From the NCBI GenBank assembly GCA_948567375.1, contig OX419758.1, positions 65,625,965 to 65,689,964 on the forward strand: a DNA stretch of 64,000 bases, in the 5' to 3' direction. Origin of the DNA: Lunularia cruciata (lineage: Eukaryota; Streptophyta; Marchantiopsida; Lunulariales; Lunulariaceae). The notes beneath the pieces were generated by a model. That model saw only the letters and a program-made list of their open reading frames with translations. It made no database searches and was not told where the DNA came from. Below are positions 1 to 11,639 of the stretch, piece by piece; within the stretch, counting starts at the first letter, position 1, and each line of letters opens with the position of its first letter. Both the position numbers and the translations under genes were made by a program.

Positions 1-275
1 TTGTAGTGCACCTTTGGTGAAACCAAAGGCAAGCCTTGTTGATCATTCTATCATTGTGGAAATTTTTTGGTCAATTTGAGATGTGCATTTTTTTGCTAAA
101 GTATTGTGCAACTTCACTTTTGAGAAGCAGCATTTTCTATACTCTACAGTTTCCCTAAGCTAAGTGTTTCCCATCGGTATAGGAATTACTTGTTAGGTCC
201 ATATCATCTATCCACTTGGTTTATGATACATTTCTTGATTGTTCTTGTGAGTACGAGTGCTGTGATTCTGAGATT

Positions 276-1135
276 GTAGCAATGGTGGAATCTGTGGATA
301 TGATCACCGGAGAGAAGCTCAACAAGCTCAATTGGACAGTTTGGAAATTTTGCATGCAGATGTCTTATGGGGTCAGGGGTCTTATGGGCTATGGAGTCTC
401 ATGATAGAGGAGGAGACAAAACCAATAGTGATGGTTGGTGATGCAACATTGGAAACAAGCATGGGAGTGTAGATCATTTCAAACATTCTATTACATTTCA
501 TTGTGTGTTTCATCATCAATGATAGATCACATTCAGTACCTCACTTTGCCCAAGATGGCTTTGGATGCTCTGGCCAGTTTGTTTCAATTTAGAACAAAGG
601 CTAGGAAATTGTGATTACTATAATAGTTCAATATGACTAAGATAGGCTCAATATGCACTAAAGATTATGTTAACCACATGAAGAGCCTGGTGGATCAACT
701 TGCCTCTATGAAGGTTGTAATTGATCCAGCTGTGTTAATAGGAGGCCCACTACAGGGTCTTACACCAAACTACAAACAATTTGCGACATCAATTTTCACT
801 TGAGAGCTGCTTTCCAAGTGGGATGAGTTTGCTGCGATGCTACTTAGTGAGGAGGTGTGACTATTGCACTGTGCAAGCTCTTCCTCATCTAGTGTCCTAG
901 AAGGATTGTATTTCCTAGGCACTAGAGAATTTTGAGGTAGGGGTTGAGGCAAGAATGCCACAAGAGGTGGTGTTCATAATGTTGGCAATTGAGTTAGTGG
1001 TGGACACGGAGCACTGCAACAATAAATGAAGAATACTAGTGGACAAAACAAATGATGCGCTCTTGGTACCTGTAACTACTATCACCAGCAAGGGCATGCT
1101 TCAAAATTATGCCTGAAGAAGCAAAAAGACTAATG
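276..1135 (+). pseudogene. copia-A gag, broken
   Basis: A gag-like start near 276 gives MVESVDMITGEKLNKLNW followed by TVWKFCMQM, the usual plant copia gag opening in which a Leu-Asn-x-x-Asn-Trp motif precedes a Trp-Lys pair. Downstream the frame shifts several times. At 1,071-1,112 a CCHC zinc knuckle is readable as C-x2-Y-x4-H-x4-C, so the second cysteine is replaced by tyrosine and metal binding is probably lost. In intact elements this protein would coat the RNA in virus-like particles. Confidence 0.7.
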
Positions 1136-1199
1136 CAAGCAACAAGGTTATGCTTGCATAGAAGACCAAGACCAATTGTTAGTTGTCACTCATCAGAGC

Positions 1200-1445
1200 T
1201 GCACAATGTTCCAACTTGAAGTTGATTGGGTGATTGATTTGGATGCCGCTACTCACATGACACCACATCAAGAGTGGTTCACTACCTTTCAGCCTATGGA
1301 AATGCCACAATAAATGGTGACAAGAGATGACACCAAGCACTAGATTCAACATACAAGTCACATTTCAGTCTCTATTGCACATTCTATATTCCAAGGATTG
1401 CAAAATGTTCTTCATGTGTCTACCATATCCAAATTTTTTTTATCT
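1200..1445 (+). pseudogene. copia-A protease remnant
   Basis: WVIDLDAATHMTPH at about 1,227-1,265 corresponds to the plant copia protease signature in which Trp-Val/Ile-Ile-Asp-Ser-Gly-Ala precedes Thr-x-His-Met. The active-site Asp remains, but the following Ser-Gly is changed, so catalysis is unlikely. Stops follow within about 30 codons. Confidence 0.65.
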
Positions 1446-1639
1446 ATAGGATAGTTGGTAGAGCAAGGTATGCAAGTGCACTTCAACGAAGATGCTTTAT
1501 TGAAGATGTTGATGATAATCTTATATCACAAGGTAGTAGGAAGGGCAAATTGTTTAACGTTGATGCTTATGTACTTCCCTTGCAATCTGGCATGTATGCA
1601 GAGAGTGGTCCAATTGTGCGTGACATTGATATCTAGCAC

Positions 1640-2490
1640 AAGCAAGTTAGGCATATGAACCTCCAGAGACTGAAGAGTCTTTCCTCCTTTTGTTTGATTA
1701 CTAGGTTGCCCAAACTTGTTTTGGTTGATACTTCTACCATATGTGAAGCATGTCAGTTTGGCAAACAGGCTAGAAAACCCTTTAAAAGCTAAGGTAGACA
1801 TGCTAGCAAACTCCTTGAATCAGTTCATACCAATGTATGGACTGTTTATAAACCAAGCTTAAGTGGTTGTCATTACTTTGTGCCTTTTATTGATGATTAC
1901 TCTTGCTACATTTGGGTCTACTCTCTGAAAAGCAATACTTCAAAAGAATTCCTTTCAGCATTTCAAACTTTCCAAAGACTACTAGAGATGCAATCTGGTT
2001 TCAATGTCCTTCAATTGAGATCTGATGGAGGAGAGGAGTTCCTTTCTCTTGAATTTGACCAATACTTGAGAGATCAAGGTAACTTGAGACATAAGATGTG
2101 CACCTACAATCAACAACAGAATAGAGTTGCAGAGCAAAAGAATCATCACATAGCTGAGGCAGCGTGCACCATGCTTAATGAGAAGCACATGGCCAAGGTT
2201 TATTAGGCTGAAGCTGTTTCATGTGTAGTGTATTTGATGAATCATACACCAAAAATTGCAGTTTACTCACGCACACCTTTGGAGGCATTTATAGGCAATA
2301 AGCATGACTATTCCTTCCTAAAGGTCTTTGGTTGTATTTGTTATGTACACATTCCTGATGAGAAGTAGAAGAAGTTAGATAAAAAGGTTGAGAAATTTAT
2401 TTTCCTTGGATATGCTCTAGATTCCAAAGGGTATAGATGTTATAGTCCCACAATCAAAGTTTTATGTTAGCAAGGATGTAATCTTTGATA
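1640..2490 (+). pseudogene. copia-A integrase
   Basis: The start of this region holds the pre-integrase zinc domain (CEACQFGKQ near 1,746). The integrase core is open from 1,880 to 2,206: FIDDYSCYIWVY carries the first catalytic Asp, LRSDGGEEF the second, and NRVAEQKNHHI the Glu. The C-terminal part continues in another frame, with MNHTPK, then a region matching FLGYALDSKGYRCY, to about 2,490. The DDE residues look intact, but flanking stops and frameshifts remove function. Confidence 0.8.
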
Positions 2491-2507
2491 AGCTAGCCTC
2501 TTGGTTT

Positions 2508-2960
2508 GTGTTAGCTCCTACTATTTGGTTTTCTATACCACTTGTTGAAAGCCCAAGGAGTACTACTCCTGCTATTGTTTCTTCTTTATCTACTGGGGCA
2601 CCTAGAGAGGTTGTTCAGTCTATGCCTCAATTAGATAGTTCAGAGGTTGTGCCTCTACAATTGTATCCCCTTCTGATGGAGTTGTTACCGATGAGGATGA
2701 TAGACCCATCCTCTAGTGCGTGCTTGCACCTACATACGGCACACATGCAAGATGTCACCTTTGGGAATATGCCTACTACATCAAAATCAGTGCACGGGGA
2801 AGTGACCAGTCAAGTAAGTGGTCAAAGACAGTCTCAATGGGATCATGTCGAGCATGCAGATTTTCTGAGTAGGATGATGTTTGAAGGTATAAAGTATAGC
2901 TTATACCTCAGGCACCACAAAGTTCTAAAGAGTCATCCAAAGGGAGGAGTGGATGTTTGA
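2508..2960 (+). pseudogene. copia-A linker after integrase
   Basis: A 150-codon open stretch rich in Ser, Thr and Pro follows the integrase C-terminus, where copia polyproteins have a poorly conserved linker before RT. No RT motif follows. Its last codons contain the purine-rich AAAGGGAGGAG at about 2,939. Assignment rests on position and composition only. Confidence 0.4.
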
Positions 2961-3599
2961 GAACAAAGGTACCACAAACAAAGGTACCATGAACACAAGT
3001 GCGGGATGACATGTTGGGAGCCATAATGAATAGGTAATGCTTTGACTTCTTGTTTAATGAAGAATTGACACATAGGATGAAGAACTAGTTTTGGTCTCCA
3101 TCAGTCCTCATGCTACTTCACACATACACAGACCACAACTCTTCACCAAAAGTGCCTGCCAAAATCTCAAATAGATTGATTGAAATGTATAAATGCAGCA
3201 CCTCACAAGGAGGTAATGTTTGATTGAATGGTATTGATGCTCTATCCATTCTTGGAGCATGTGAAGTTGCACGGGTTGGAACCTTTTAGAAGCAAGAAGA
3301 GCTTAGAACCTTTGAAAATTTGAGAAATTTTAAGAGAGGGTGATTGGGATTGAGAGCATGAAGTGAGGATCAGATTCAAGGTGCACTGCTCTATTGTGAA
3401 GTCTCACCCAAAGAAGAAGTCTGATGTTGTATTGCAGTCATCTGGAGTAGAGAAGTGGGCACACTATTGAGTACTTGAATTTGTAACATTTTTACTTTCT
3501 ATTGTGGATTTGGATTTTGCATACCTCCAATGGTAGTGGAGATTAAGGAGAAGAAGAACCCAAACTTCTCCAACTTGAGAGGAAATATGTTTGCATGGA
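2961..3599. other. No gene recognised; possible LTR remnant
   Basis: This stretch lies between copia-A and the first CC-family copy. It may include a decayed copia LTR because it follows a polypurine-like run, but I could not match it to a second LTR. No coding domain is seen. Confidence 0.4.
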
Positions 3600-4500
3600 C
3601 TGAGGAGCATTGGCAAAAAGTGCTCAAGTCCAATTCAACACCAAGTGCAATGCATCTTGATCAAGCCTAGCCCCAACGATTGGAAGAAATGACCAAGAAG
3701 TTTGAATCCTTGTTCAAACAAAAGAAGATAAGGATTGGTTTGAAGGTGCAAGGATGTCACGACTACTTGGTGCACCATGGTCACCTTGGTTATGAAGTTG
3801 TTCAAGTCTTTGAGAACAATGTACTTGAACAATGGGCATGCAACCTTTTTCCAACTACTTTGACTAGTCTACTGGTCAAAGATGTTCTATCATTGAACCT
3901 TAGAGCTTATGGATCAATTGCAAACAGTGGGAGGACCTACTTTCCTCTCACTACTCTTGCTCCATTTCTATATTAGGATGAGACTATTGCAGAAGGAAGA
4001 GAGGAAGCTCTTCCTAATGCATTTCTATCCCTTGGGGTATTATCAATGCCAATTGGGATACGAAGGCAAGATCAAGAAGTATAAGGATGACTTCATAAAA
4101 TACCAGAAGATGGGTAAGTGTGTGTCTATTGATAAGGCTACAAGGGAGAGAACCAACAAATAGAAGGTGGTCGTGACTCTGCCAAGGACTGGGAAGAAAC
4201 ACTGACCAAATCCTCAAGTAGTGGATTCTTTGGAGGAAGAGACTTCCCAAGCCAATGATGAATCACAAACAGGAAGTGATGGAGGGGCTGACCAAGACTC
4301 ACAATGGCCCTAGTGAAGCCACTATGCTTAAAGCACAAGAGAGGAACTTTCACAACCTATGGAAGTAGCGCCCCTAGAGCAAGAGAACTCCTTCTCCAAG
4401 ATTGAGGTGTCTTTCAACAAGGCGAAAGCAAGAGAGGATGCCGGAGTGGAGGTTGAATCCATTCTCACAATAGCATTAGAGTTGGATGTGTTAGATTAGG
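3600..4500 (+). pseudogene. CC-family copy 1, N-terminal domain
   Basis: I do not recognise the family. The 3,680 frame begins MEEMTKKFESLFKQKK and the 3,909 frame holds LHFYIRMRLLQKEERKLFL, then a Lys-rich stretch ending in YQKMGKCVSIDKATRE. Both parts align with the - strand frame at 17,297-16,671 (FHFYIRMWLLKKKEHTLFL and YQKIGKCAPIDKVARA), so one ancestral frame is now broken by a frameshift. The last 70 bases (about 4,425-4,497) match 35,750-35,826 in copy 3 and encode an EVESILTIALELDV-like segment. The continuation is found only after 6.7 kb. Function is unknown; nearby gypsy-type LTRs suggest a retrotransposon-carried frame. Confidence 0.6.
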
Positions 4501-4689
4501 CTATTTTTGTGTTGTGGTTTACATAACCCATGAAAAAGTAAACTCATATAGTTTATTTCTGTAAACATGGAGTAAGTTGTATGACGGATCTCACGGTTGA
4601 GCTATTGCCATGTGAGCAATCTATGTACATGTATATGATTGGCCGTATGGATTATGGTCTTGTCCTCTTTGAGGCTCATGTGTATATAG

Positions 4690-4801
<112 letters not shown>

Positions 4802-6750
4802 ATTTTTTTAAATTTTTTTTAGTTTGAAGAGTCTCAAGCGGAAGGAGGATGTTGGAAGTGAGAGTTGTAGCAGAGTGAGAGCATTAGAGCATTGGAGTAA
4901 GTATTTGAGTGGGAGATGTCCCATGTTCCTGATCTACTACTCTTGAATATTTTTCTCATCAAACTTGAGATTCTACACTATGATGGCTTATGGGATTGGA
5001 TAGTGGCATGTTTTGGGGCGGTATTTATAAAGTTGATGATGGAAAACCCAGATCTTGTTGTCTTTCTAGTACTTACTTACAAGCAAGTTTGGGATTTGAA
5101 AATCTATGTGCTCTTATAGATGGAGAATGACCTAATTTTTCTCATGAGCTTAAAGATGGTGTTATTGGGTCCATTTGTCAAAAAGTGACTGAAACTAAAT
5201 CACAAAAAATGCAAGTAATTTGATTCAAAGAAGAGAGGTATGAAACTTTTTGACCATCAAAGGAGTTCAAGGAGTGCATTTGAGGAAGAAAAGATCAAAG
5301 TTGAAGAGAGGAGCTGACATGCTATAATTTGGAGACTAAAACTAAATAATTTAAGCAAATTCTATGGGAGATATGATCAATTGAATCAAGGGGGATAGAA
5401 TTCATACCCATGAGCACAAAATAGATAATTTGGAGATCTTTGTGAGACTTTTTCATGATTTGTCAAAGGGGTTGAAGATCAAACAAAGTGTTATAGTGTT
5501 GAGCTTAAGAAATTTTAGGTTTTGATCAATCTCAAATTAGTTATGGTCAATTGAAGTTAGAGCTTTGGAAAGTGAGGTGTTGGAGATAAGATGCTAATTT
5601 GGTTTAAAATTTTGGTCACTCTTAAAGTTATGTTTTGAATCACCTTATGAAATTTTTCAATATTGTTGTTAATTAGGGCTTGCACCTTTGTGTAAAGGTT
5701 TTATGTGAACTCCTCAAATAGAGAATTGAAGGTATTGGATCAAGCATACATGGGTCTCTAGAGCTCATAAATTAGCCTAACTTAGGAATTGATTCATATC
5801 TAAGGGTTGGGGTTGGATTACATTATGAAACTTTGTAGAGGTTTAGAAGAGTGCACTATAAGCTACTATTAAAATTTTGGTTGATTTTGAATCTATGGAG
5901 AGTGAGAGCTAATGAAAAACTATACTAAAAATACTATTGTAAGCTCGGTAGAGTATTTTTATATTCTATCATGATTGAGTGTCAATCCTTTTATTTTTGT
6001 GACTATGATTGGGGATTTTAGGTTATTGGAGTGTATTTGAAGATTAAATGTACCTTTGATCTAGAAATCTGGAGAAAATTACAAAGAACCAAGAGCAAAC
6101 CCTAAATTAGGATTTTGAAATTAAGGTGGAAATAACAAAAAAGTGACCAAGTTCAAGAGCTTGTCAAGGGTGCTGTAGTGATTAGATTATGGCTTCTTTC
6201 ATATCATTAGAAAGGCTACCTTAAAAGATTTCTTTTGAATCCTAGAACACTTTAATCAAAGTCTCAAAAAAGTTATGTCCATCTAAGCTGTGCATAGTTT
6301 TCCCCATCAAGAAGACATAGAATTACTCCACTTGGAATACAAAATGGTATGAAGGCTAAAGTAAATATTTGAGGAAGCTTAGAGTACAAGTGAGAATTAG
6401 CTTGACAATAGAGCACGATGGCTTTGAAGCTTAGTTCCAACAAAAAGCATAAAGAGTTGTTGTTGAATTCTTGTGATTGGATCCTCTTTGTGCTTGCATG
6501 CTTAATTGTAAGCCTAGTTGGTTTGGATTGGTATAATGGCATTGTGCTTAGGTTTGTTTTCTTCTAAGAGTAATGTGTATTTCTCCTTGGTAGTGTTGAA
6601 AGTGATGACCAGCAGACCAAGAGTGTGTATTATGATGATAAGTTAGGTTGCCTCTTACAACCCTACTTGATTGCAAGAATACCAAAACCTAGAGTGAAGG
6701 GTTCTACTGTTTGGGTTCCACACATGCTCAAACTAATAAGGAAAAGTTTA
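4802..6750. other. Degenerate AT-rich sequence, no gene recognised
   Basis: Both strands are closed by frequent stops and no conserved retroelement or host domain is readable. The segment lies between two parts of the CC-family frame and may be an insertion or part of an inverted block. Confidence 0.5.
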
Positions 6751-6754
6751 TCTA

Positions 6755-6812
6755 CAATAAGGACCTCCTCCTCATCATCCACCATGACATCACCTTGGTC
6801 ATTGACGGTTTG
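6755..6812 (-). repeat. Inverted acidic patch of the CC family
   Basis: Read on the - strand this encodes DVMVDDEEEVLI and matches 35,826-35,880 of copy 3 (+ strand) at most of about 53 positions, including 23 identical bases across the Asp-Glu run. The surrounding CC copy 1 is on the + strand, so the patch is inverted relative to its own copy. Confidence 0.7.
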
Positions 6813-6894
6813 ACATCAACTTGACAGCTTTCCAACAACTACAAGCCTTGGAATCATGACAATGACACCGTGCTAATAAGCACAAGGAAGAATT

Positions 6895-7642
6895 ATGGAG
6901 CGTCATGGCAGACCTTGCAGTGATGAAGGCAAAGTCTACCCAGCAAGAGAAGGCCTTTTCAGAGTACAAGACCACACCAGAGGAGAGTATATGAGAAAAG
7001 GATCAGGAGATAGCCAAGGTGAAGGAGAAGATAGTAGACTCAAGGCATGGGATTACCCAATTGGACTCCAACTTGACAACTATCAAGGGTAGATCTGAGC
7101 AGCAAGTGGAGGAGATGAAGAGGAAGCATGCCAATGAGTTGGATGCTAGGGACAAGGAGGTGATGTCCTTGAAGAAGGAGCTAGATGGTCTGTAGAAGGA
7201 GAAGGCCAAGATGCACATCAAGGAGTAATCCATGATTGTGGTTAACCTTGAAGATAGAGCCCACATCTTTTGAGTACAAGTTAGACAAGAGGTTGAGATG
7301 GAGCTGCAATCCATCCATGATACTCTAGACAAGGAACAAATGAGAGTTCTTACAATCATGGAAGACATTGCCAATAGGCTGAAGACCCAAGTGGAATTGG
7401 CTATTATGACTTGAGCTCACCAGGTTAAGTTGCAAGAGCTGAAGTTGGAAATAAATACCTTAGAAGCCAAGACCTACTCCATTAAACAATTAACCAAATT
7501 GGCAGAGAAGTTCTGCAAGCATGGTGATGCCAAGTTCAAAAGTGTCTTAAGCAATATCCACCACAAATGGGAGGAGTAAAATGAATAAGTCAAGGAGCTG
7601 ATTCAAAGGTGTAAAGGTGGAGGAGGGTCAAGAAAGTAGATC
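6895..7642 (+). pseudogene. CC-family copy 1, coiled-coil domain
   Basis: The frame starting near 6,901 is rich in Glu, Lys, Gln and Leu with heptad-like spacing: QLDSNLTTIKGRSEQQVEEM is followed by a segment ending RDKEVMSLKKELDGL, then about 140 more codons to ELIQRCKGGGGSRK and a stop near 7,640. It aligns closely with the - strand frame at 16,130-15,150 (QIARLDSNLLTLKGRSKHH; SARDEEVVSLKQEL; ELILRCKG). Several in-frame stops show decay. A long dimerising coil is the likely ancestral structure; its role is unknown. Confidence 0.65.
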
Positions 7643-7659
7643 ATGGTGTACAATACTTG

Positions 7660-8805
7660 TATAATTGTATAATTTTGGATCATTTGGATGTGGTCGTCAT
7701 GACATGACCATCAGGCCGCAACTTCATTATGATAGGGACTTCATTGTGATGGAATGTCTCCATGCAATGACATATATAGGAATTCTTTGAGCAATTAAGG
7801 CTATGTGTATTAAATTGATTCTTTTCTAATTATCTGATTTTTGGGACCATTATCTTGACGTGTAGTTGGAGTCATAGTATTGGTAGAGTGTCGAATAATT
7901 GCCTCTCTACAAGTGGTACTGCCATAACATTTAATTTAACAACCAATTAGGTAGAATATGGTTAGTATTAATTCAAAGTTATGGGGTTGTGGCATCAAAC
8001 AATTGTGGATGCGCTTCATCTTGTTGTAATAGATAGTATAAGGGAAGTCATTCCGACTTAATATAGGTTAAATCAACATAGATTGGAATCTCATACTAAT
8101 TTGTTCAGAGTGAATGTGCAATTACTTTGCTTGTGTGTTTGCAAATTTAACTCTATTGTAGAGCCAATGCTTGAGGACCTCTTAGATGTTTACTATATCA
8201 ATATCAATATCAATATGGTGTATGTTTTGTGATTGTTGAGTCAAGTAGTAGTGAGAAACTTGAAGTTGGAATACAAGTGATGAGGTGTGGGAGTGCAATT
8301 AGGCTTGGGAGTTTTGAAGCATCGGGGTGATGCATTGAGAGCCATGATGGCTATGAGTGTCATAAAATATCATGTGTAACAAAAAGCTTAGGGTTTTACA
8401 AACCTATAGTATAGCAATAAGGATTACCTTCTAGGAAGGATAGAATGCTCTCATTGGTGCTGTGGTATGCATAATATAAGCAATTGCAAGGGAAAGACCT
8501 TTGGGGCTAGTGACCAACATGACAAATTGAATCATCACCTTCTGGAGCTTGTGCAATGAGATATCATTTGTGAATGTGATTTAGAGGTTTTTTTTTGCTG
8601 TAGTGTGCTGCAAAAGGGTACTCTACCCTCTTTTAGGATTGTCCTGCCCAAGAGGTTAACTACCTAACTATATCCAACTTCTTACAAAGTGACACTTTGT
8701 CACAAGTCCCTTCACCTCCAGCCAATTCCAAATTGTATCCTCATGAGAATGACATGTTCTTACCAGTTATAATGTAAGTACATCAACACTAGGTTGTCAC
8801 ATGCA
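7660..8805 (+). repeat. LTR of gypsy-A
   Basis: The 3' limit is well supported: the sequence ends in TGCA at 8,805, three bases before the primer site. The part from about 8,210 matches 37,240-37,835 in the same orientation (both contain GTATGTTTTGTGATTG and both end near CACTAGGTTGTCA). The 5' limit is uncertain and placed where the CC coil frame ends. The same LTR could serve as 3' LTR of the CC copy or 5' LTR of gypsy-A. Confidence 0.55.
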
Positions 8806-8808
8806 TTT

Positions 8809-8827
8809 TGGTGCCACTATCGGGGAT
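8809..8827 (+). other. Primer-binding site, tRNA-Asp type
   Basis: TGGTGCCACTATCGGGGAT resembles the TGGCGCCGTTGCCGGGGA site complementary to tRNA-Asp that follows the 5' LTR in many plant gypsy elements. It starts three bases after the LTR end, where minus-strand synthesis would be primed. A few mismatches reflect age. Confidence 0.7.
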
Positions 8828-9069
8828 ACACTCTTTGAAGTGGCTAGAAGCAAAGGAAATAGAAGTGGTGGATGTCATTGGGGAAGATAGTACCTAATGA
8901 TATTCAAGCCCCTCATGAACAGAGAGTAACACGGCAAGACCACCAACATGAATCTGTGTAACCTTCTATGAAATGCTCAAGCTGGAGTACCATAGCTTGA
9001 GAGAAAAAACAGACCTAGATGTGGAGCCTGCTGGCCATAGGTTGCCCTGGGCTAACAAAGAGGCTAGAC

Positions 9070-9965
9070 CCAAGATCCTGACTTAGGACATGTTTGCTAC
9101 CTTCGTGTGTGTTGTGGTTTCCTTGCTAGTTGATGCCAACAACCAGAATATCAAGAGCAAGGATAAGTGCAAGGAAGTATCACAAGGAGAGTGTCAAGAG
9201 GACACCCTTGGATCAACTTCCATCTGTTCTTTGGGTGTAACATCATCAACACCATTGGACCTATTTGGCAACTTGTTTGGCAAGAGCCATAGGGTACTTG
9301 TGGAGGAAGAGGAAGAACATGACTCTCAAGGTAGTGCACCTATATGGGATGTGTGTGATATCCTTCTTAACCAGGTAATTACAAGAGTGAACCCTTCTTG
9401 AAGCATTAAATATTGTGCCCTTTCACATGCCAAAACTATTAGAAGTTCAAAGGTAAGGATGCTGAAGAAGATCCAGATACTTTTATATGGAAGTTCAAAG
9501 CTATATTGGTAGCCAATAAAGAAGATAATGATGCTGATTGACTTCAAATATTTCCAAGTCTACCATGGAAGAAAGCACGGAATTGGTTTAACCATGTTAG
9601 CCAAGATCTAGTGAACATGTGAGACTAACCAATGGTTCAAGAATTGTTCCTAGATCACTTTTATGAATTGGATTGTGAGGCCAATGTCTTCTTTACTATC
9701 AATATCTTGAGCAAAGGAAGAATGAGAAACTATGAGACTATTATGAGAGATTTCAAAGCTTATTGAGTCGAGTTCCTAAATGGGGAGATACCCTAGGATA
9801 CTTGGACGCTCAAGCAATGGCATGGTTCTTGAGAGGACAACTTAGCAAACTCCATCTGTTTGTGAAGGAAGGAAGTCATGACGTGCTAGACCAAGTCTTT
9901 TGGTTGACTAAGTTGTGCAAATCTGCTTGGATGAATCCCGTTGGGAGGTCATGCCACGGCTGGAC
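9070..9965 (+). pseudogene. gypsy-A gag, capsid part
   Basis: Spread over at least two frames. The C-terminal half at about 9,715-9,960 reads YYERFQSLLSRVPKWGDTL, then LGYLDAQAMAWFLRGQLSKL, the retrotransposon gag core. It aligns with the - strand frame at 40,680-40,410 (DRFQILLSRVSK, GYLDAQALAWFLGGLSQQ). The upstream open stretch 9,090-9,401 has an acidic EEEEE segment and probably the gag leader. Confidence 0.7.
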
Positions 9966-10084
9966 CTCAAAGAAGACCACAAACCAACCACCTTTGGTGA
10001 CTTCTGACTTGTCTAACACAATGCCATCCTCTTCATCCTCTTGGAATGATGAACAAGATCATGAAGAGAAAAGCGGGCTGTATG

Positions 10085-10560
10085 CTTATCCAAAGTAGAC
10101 TACCATCAAAAGAACCTGACTTAGATGGGATCCAAGTTAGAGGAACTCATCAAGGAGTTCATAGACTTTAAAGTGAAAATGGTTGGAGCCAAAGACATAG
10201 GAAGTTTCCTTCCTACATGCTACCTAATGTGTGGTATACCACTTTCTAGAAGCTAGGATGTGCTAACATGGAGTGTTTCTCTAATCACCTTCTTCCTTGG
10301 TACATCATATGGAGTGGCTCCAAGAGTGGAAGAAGCCGGGTTATTACATATAGGAAGATGATCATGTGTTTGCATTGCAAGATGTACCCCTCACATTACC
10401 CCAAATGCCCTCAACAGCTGTATGGCTCAAATACGCTCCCACGGGGTATGTTGCTAATGACCCTCAACAAAAATGTTCCTTCCTAAGTAGACTCCCTAGG
10501 TTGGTGTGTGTTATAATTGTGGAGCAGGGGACCACTAGGCATTGAGTTGTCTAGAACCAC
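10085..10560 (+). pseudogene. gypsy-A gag C-terminus with zinc knuckle
   Basis: At 10,509-10,550 the frame reads C-Y-N-C-G-A-G-D-H-stop-A-L-S-C, a CX2CX4HX4C knuckle with all four ligands but a stop just after the His, where Trp is usual. The related - strand element has its knuckle at 39.8 kb. This part would package element RNA in an intact copy. Confidence 0.7.
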
Positions 10561-11429
10561 TATGACTGCCTCACTACAACTTGTTGTGTGGAAATGTAAG
10601 GCACCAGGCCATACATGATGACTTGCTTGCACCCACATGTGCCTTGACCCCCGATGAGGTTTGTACCTTACCCTCTTCCACCCAAGACGGATGCAATTGT
10701 TAACTTCCTAAACCTAGAAGAATTACCACCCAAGGATGCTACGTTGACTGATGGTGATGGATGGCCTGAATTGGAGGTTAATCAAGACATGACACACTTG
10801 ACCAAACACTAGGAGAATAACAATTCTTCTTTTGATGCCTTGACATCATCAGATCTTGTGAAAGATAAGTATCACCACCTCAAAAAGTTTCTCTCTGATA
10901 AGGAGGGGAAGTTGTTAACTCGGACAATCATTATGAAGAAAGAAGAAGGAAGATCATTATGACCTATTGGAACCATCGTGACTAAAACCATCGCAGGTGG
11001 TAGCTTGCAAAGAGGAAGTCTATGCTGGTCAGATCTCCACTCTGCCATGATATCCCACAGATACTCAGAAGGAAGTTCATGACATGCTGGAGAAGGAGTT
11101 GTGAAAAATCAACCTAGGACACAAACAAGGAAATGCAGGGCCCTCATAGAACATTGCACCTTTGTCTATTCTTGGAACCAACAACAACAAGATTGTCAAG
11201 CCGGCACTACCTACAAAATGATCATGGCCAAACAACAGCAAGAAGGAGCTGATGTCAATAAAATTAGAAGCACCAAAAGTGTCCAGGCCTGATTGGATGG
11301 GACCAGATATGATAATTCAGTGAACTGGAGCCAAGAAGAAAAGATGGAGGACATCAAACTCTCTTCTTGGAGTGTCATAGTACAACATAGTGGTGGATGT
11401 GTACATCTATGTATCCTGCATTAAGTAGC
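10561..11429 (+). other. gypsy-A gag-protease spacer, decayed
   Basis: A few Gln/Asn-rich open stretches (for example 11,101-11,292) but no recognisable domain. Position between the zinc knuckle and the protease suggests the variable spacer of the polyprotein, ending at the mitochondrial insertion. Confidence 0.4.
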
Positions 11430-11454
11430 TTTTGCATAAGATCCTGTAGTGCTT

Positions 11455-11515
11455 TAGATCACGGTTCTTAGGGGGGGAAAGACATAAAGTCCTACCTATC
11501 CAACTAATCAAGATA
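11455..11515 (+). other. Group II intron 3' end (domain V/VI part)
   Basis: CACGGTTCTTAGGGGGGGAA followed by AAGTCCTACCTATCCAACT resembles the 3' strand of domain V and the branch-point domain VI of plant organellar group II introns. It directly abuts the nad2 fragment but lies on the opposite strand, so the organellar pieces were rearranged before or after transfer. A related 5' half of domain V (GAGCCGTATGTGGGG on the - strand) is at about 12,003-12,017. Confidence 0.6.
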
Positions 11516-11620
11516 GACAAGGTAATAGCTAAAGTAGGATTGGTTTTGGCTAAAGCACCTAAATCTGCTATATATTTGAAACCGTTTTGACTTAACGCAC
11601 AGCGCCTCTCCTTATAGTCT
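11500..11620 (-). pseudogene. nad2: Mitochondrial nad2 exon fragment in nuclear DNA
   Basis: On the - strand the frame reads ALSQNGFKYIADLGALAK followed by TNPTLAITLSI. Plant mitochondrial NADH dehydrogenase subunit 2 has an almost identical stretch (ALRQTRVKYIADLGALAK then TNPILAITFSI, recalled from the family). The match stops where nad2 continues into its Thr-Met-Phe-Ser-Tyr segment. The surrounding GC-richer DNA differs from the retrotransposon on either side. This is a nuclear insert of mitochondrial DNA, not a working gene. Flanking intron-like DNA argues for transfer as DNA rather than as spliced RNA. Confidence 0.8.
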
Positions 11621-11639
11621 TGTGGCTTTGGCTGCCATA

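Larger units (their letters stand above)
1..2960 (+). mobile_element. Ty1/copia retrotransposon remnant (copia-A)
   Basis: Fragments of a copia polyprotein occur in the expected order: gag, zinc knuckle, protease, pre-integrase and integrase, then a linker. No reverse transcriptase or RNase H follows. Every domain contains stops or frameshifts, so this is an old dead copy. A purine-rich stretch at about 2,939-2,950 could be a polypurine tract, which would mean that RT was lost by internal deletion. The bases before gag may be the end of a 5' LTR, but I found no matching second LTR, so the element limits are uncertain. Confidence 0.75.

Noticed and set aside
1..172. copia-A 5' LTR end with primer site near 173
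   Set aside because: CGGTATAGGAAT is a poor match to the usual site and no partner LTR was found, so it was not annotated.
9090..9401. 103-codon frame as an independent host gene
   Set aside because: It sits just after the primer site of gypsy-A and before the gag core, so it is best read as gag leader.
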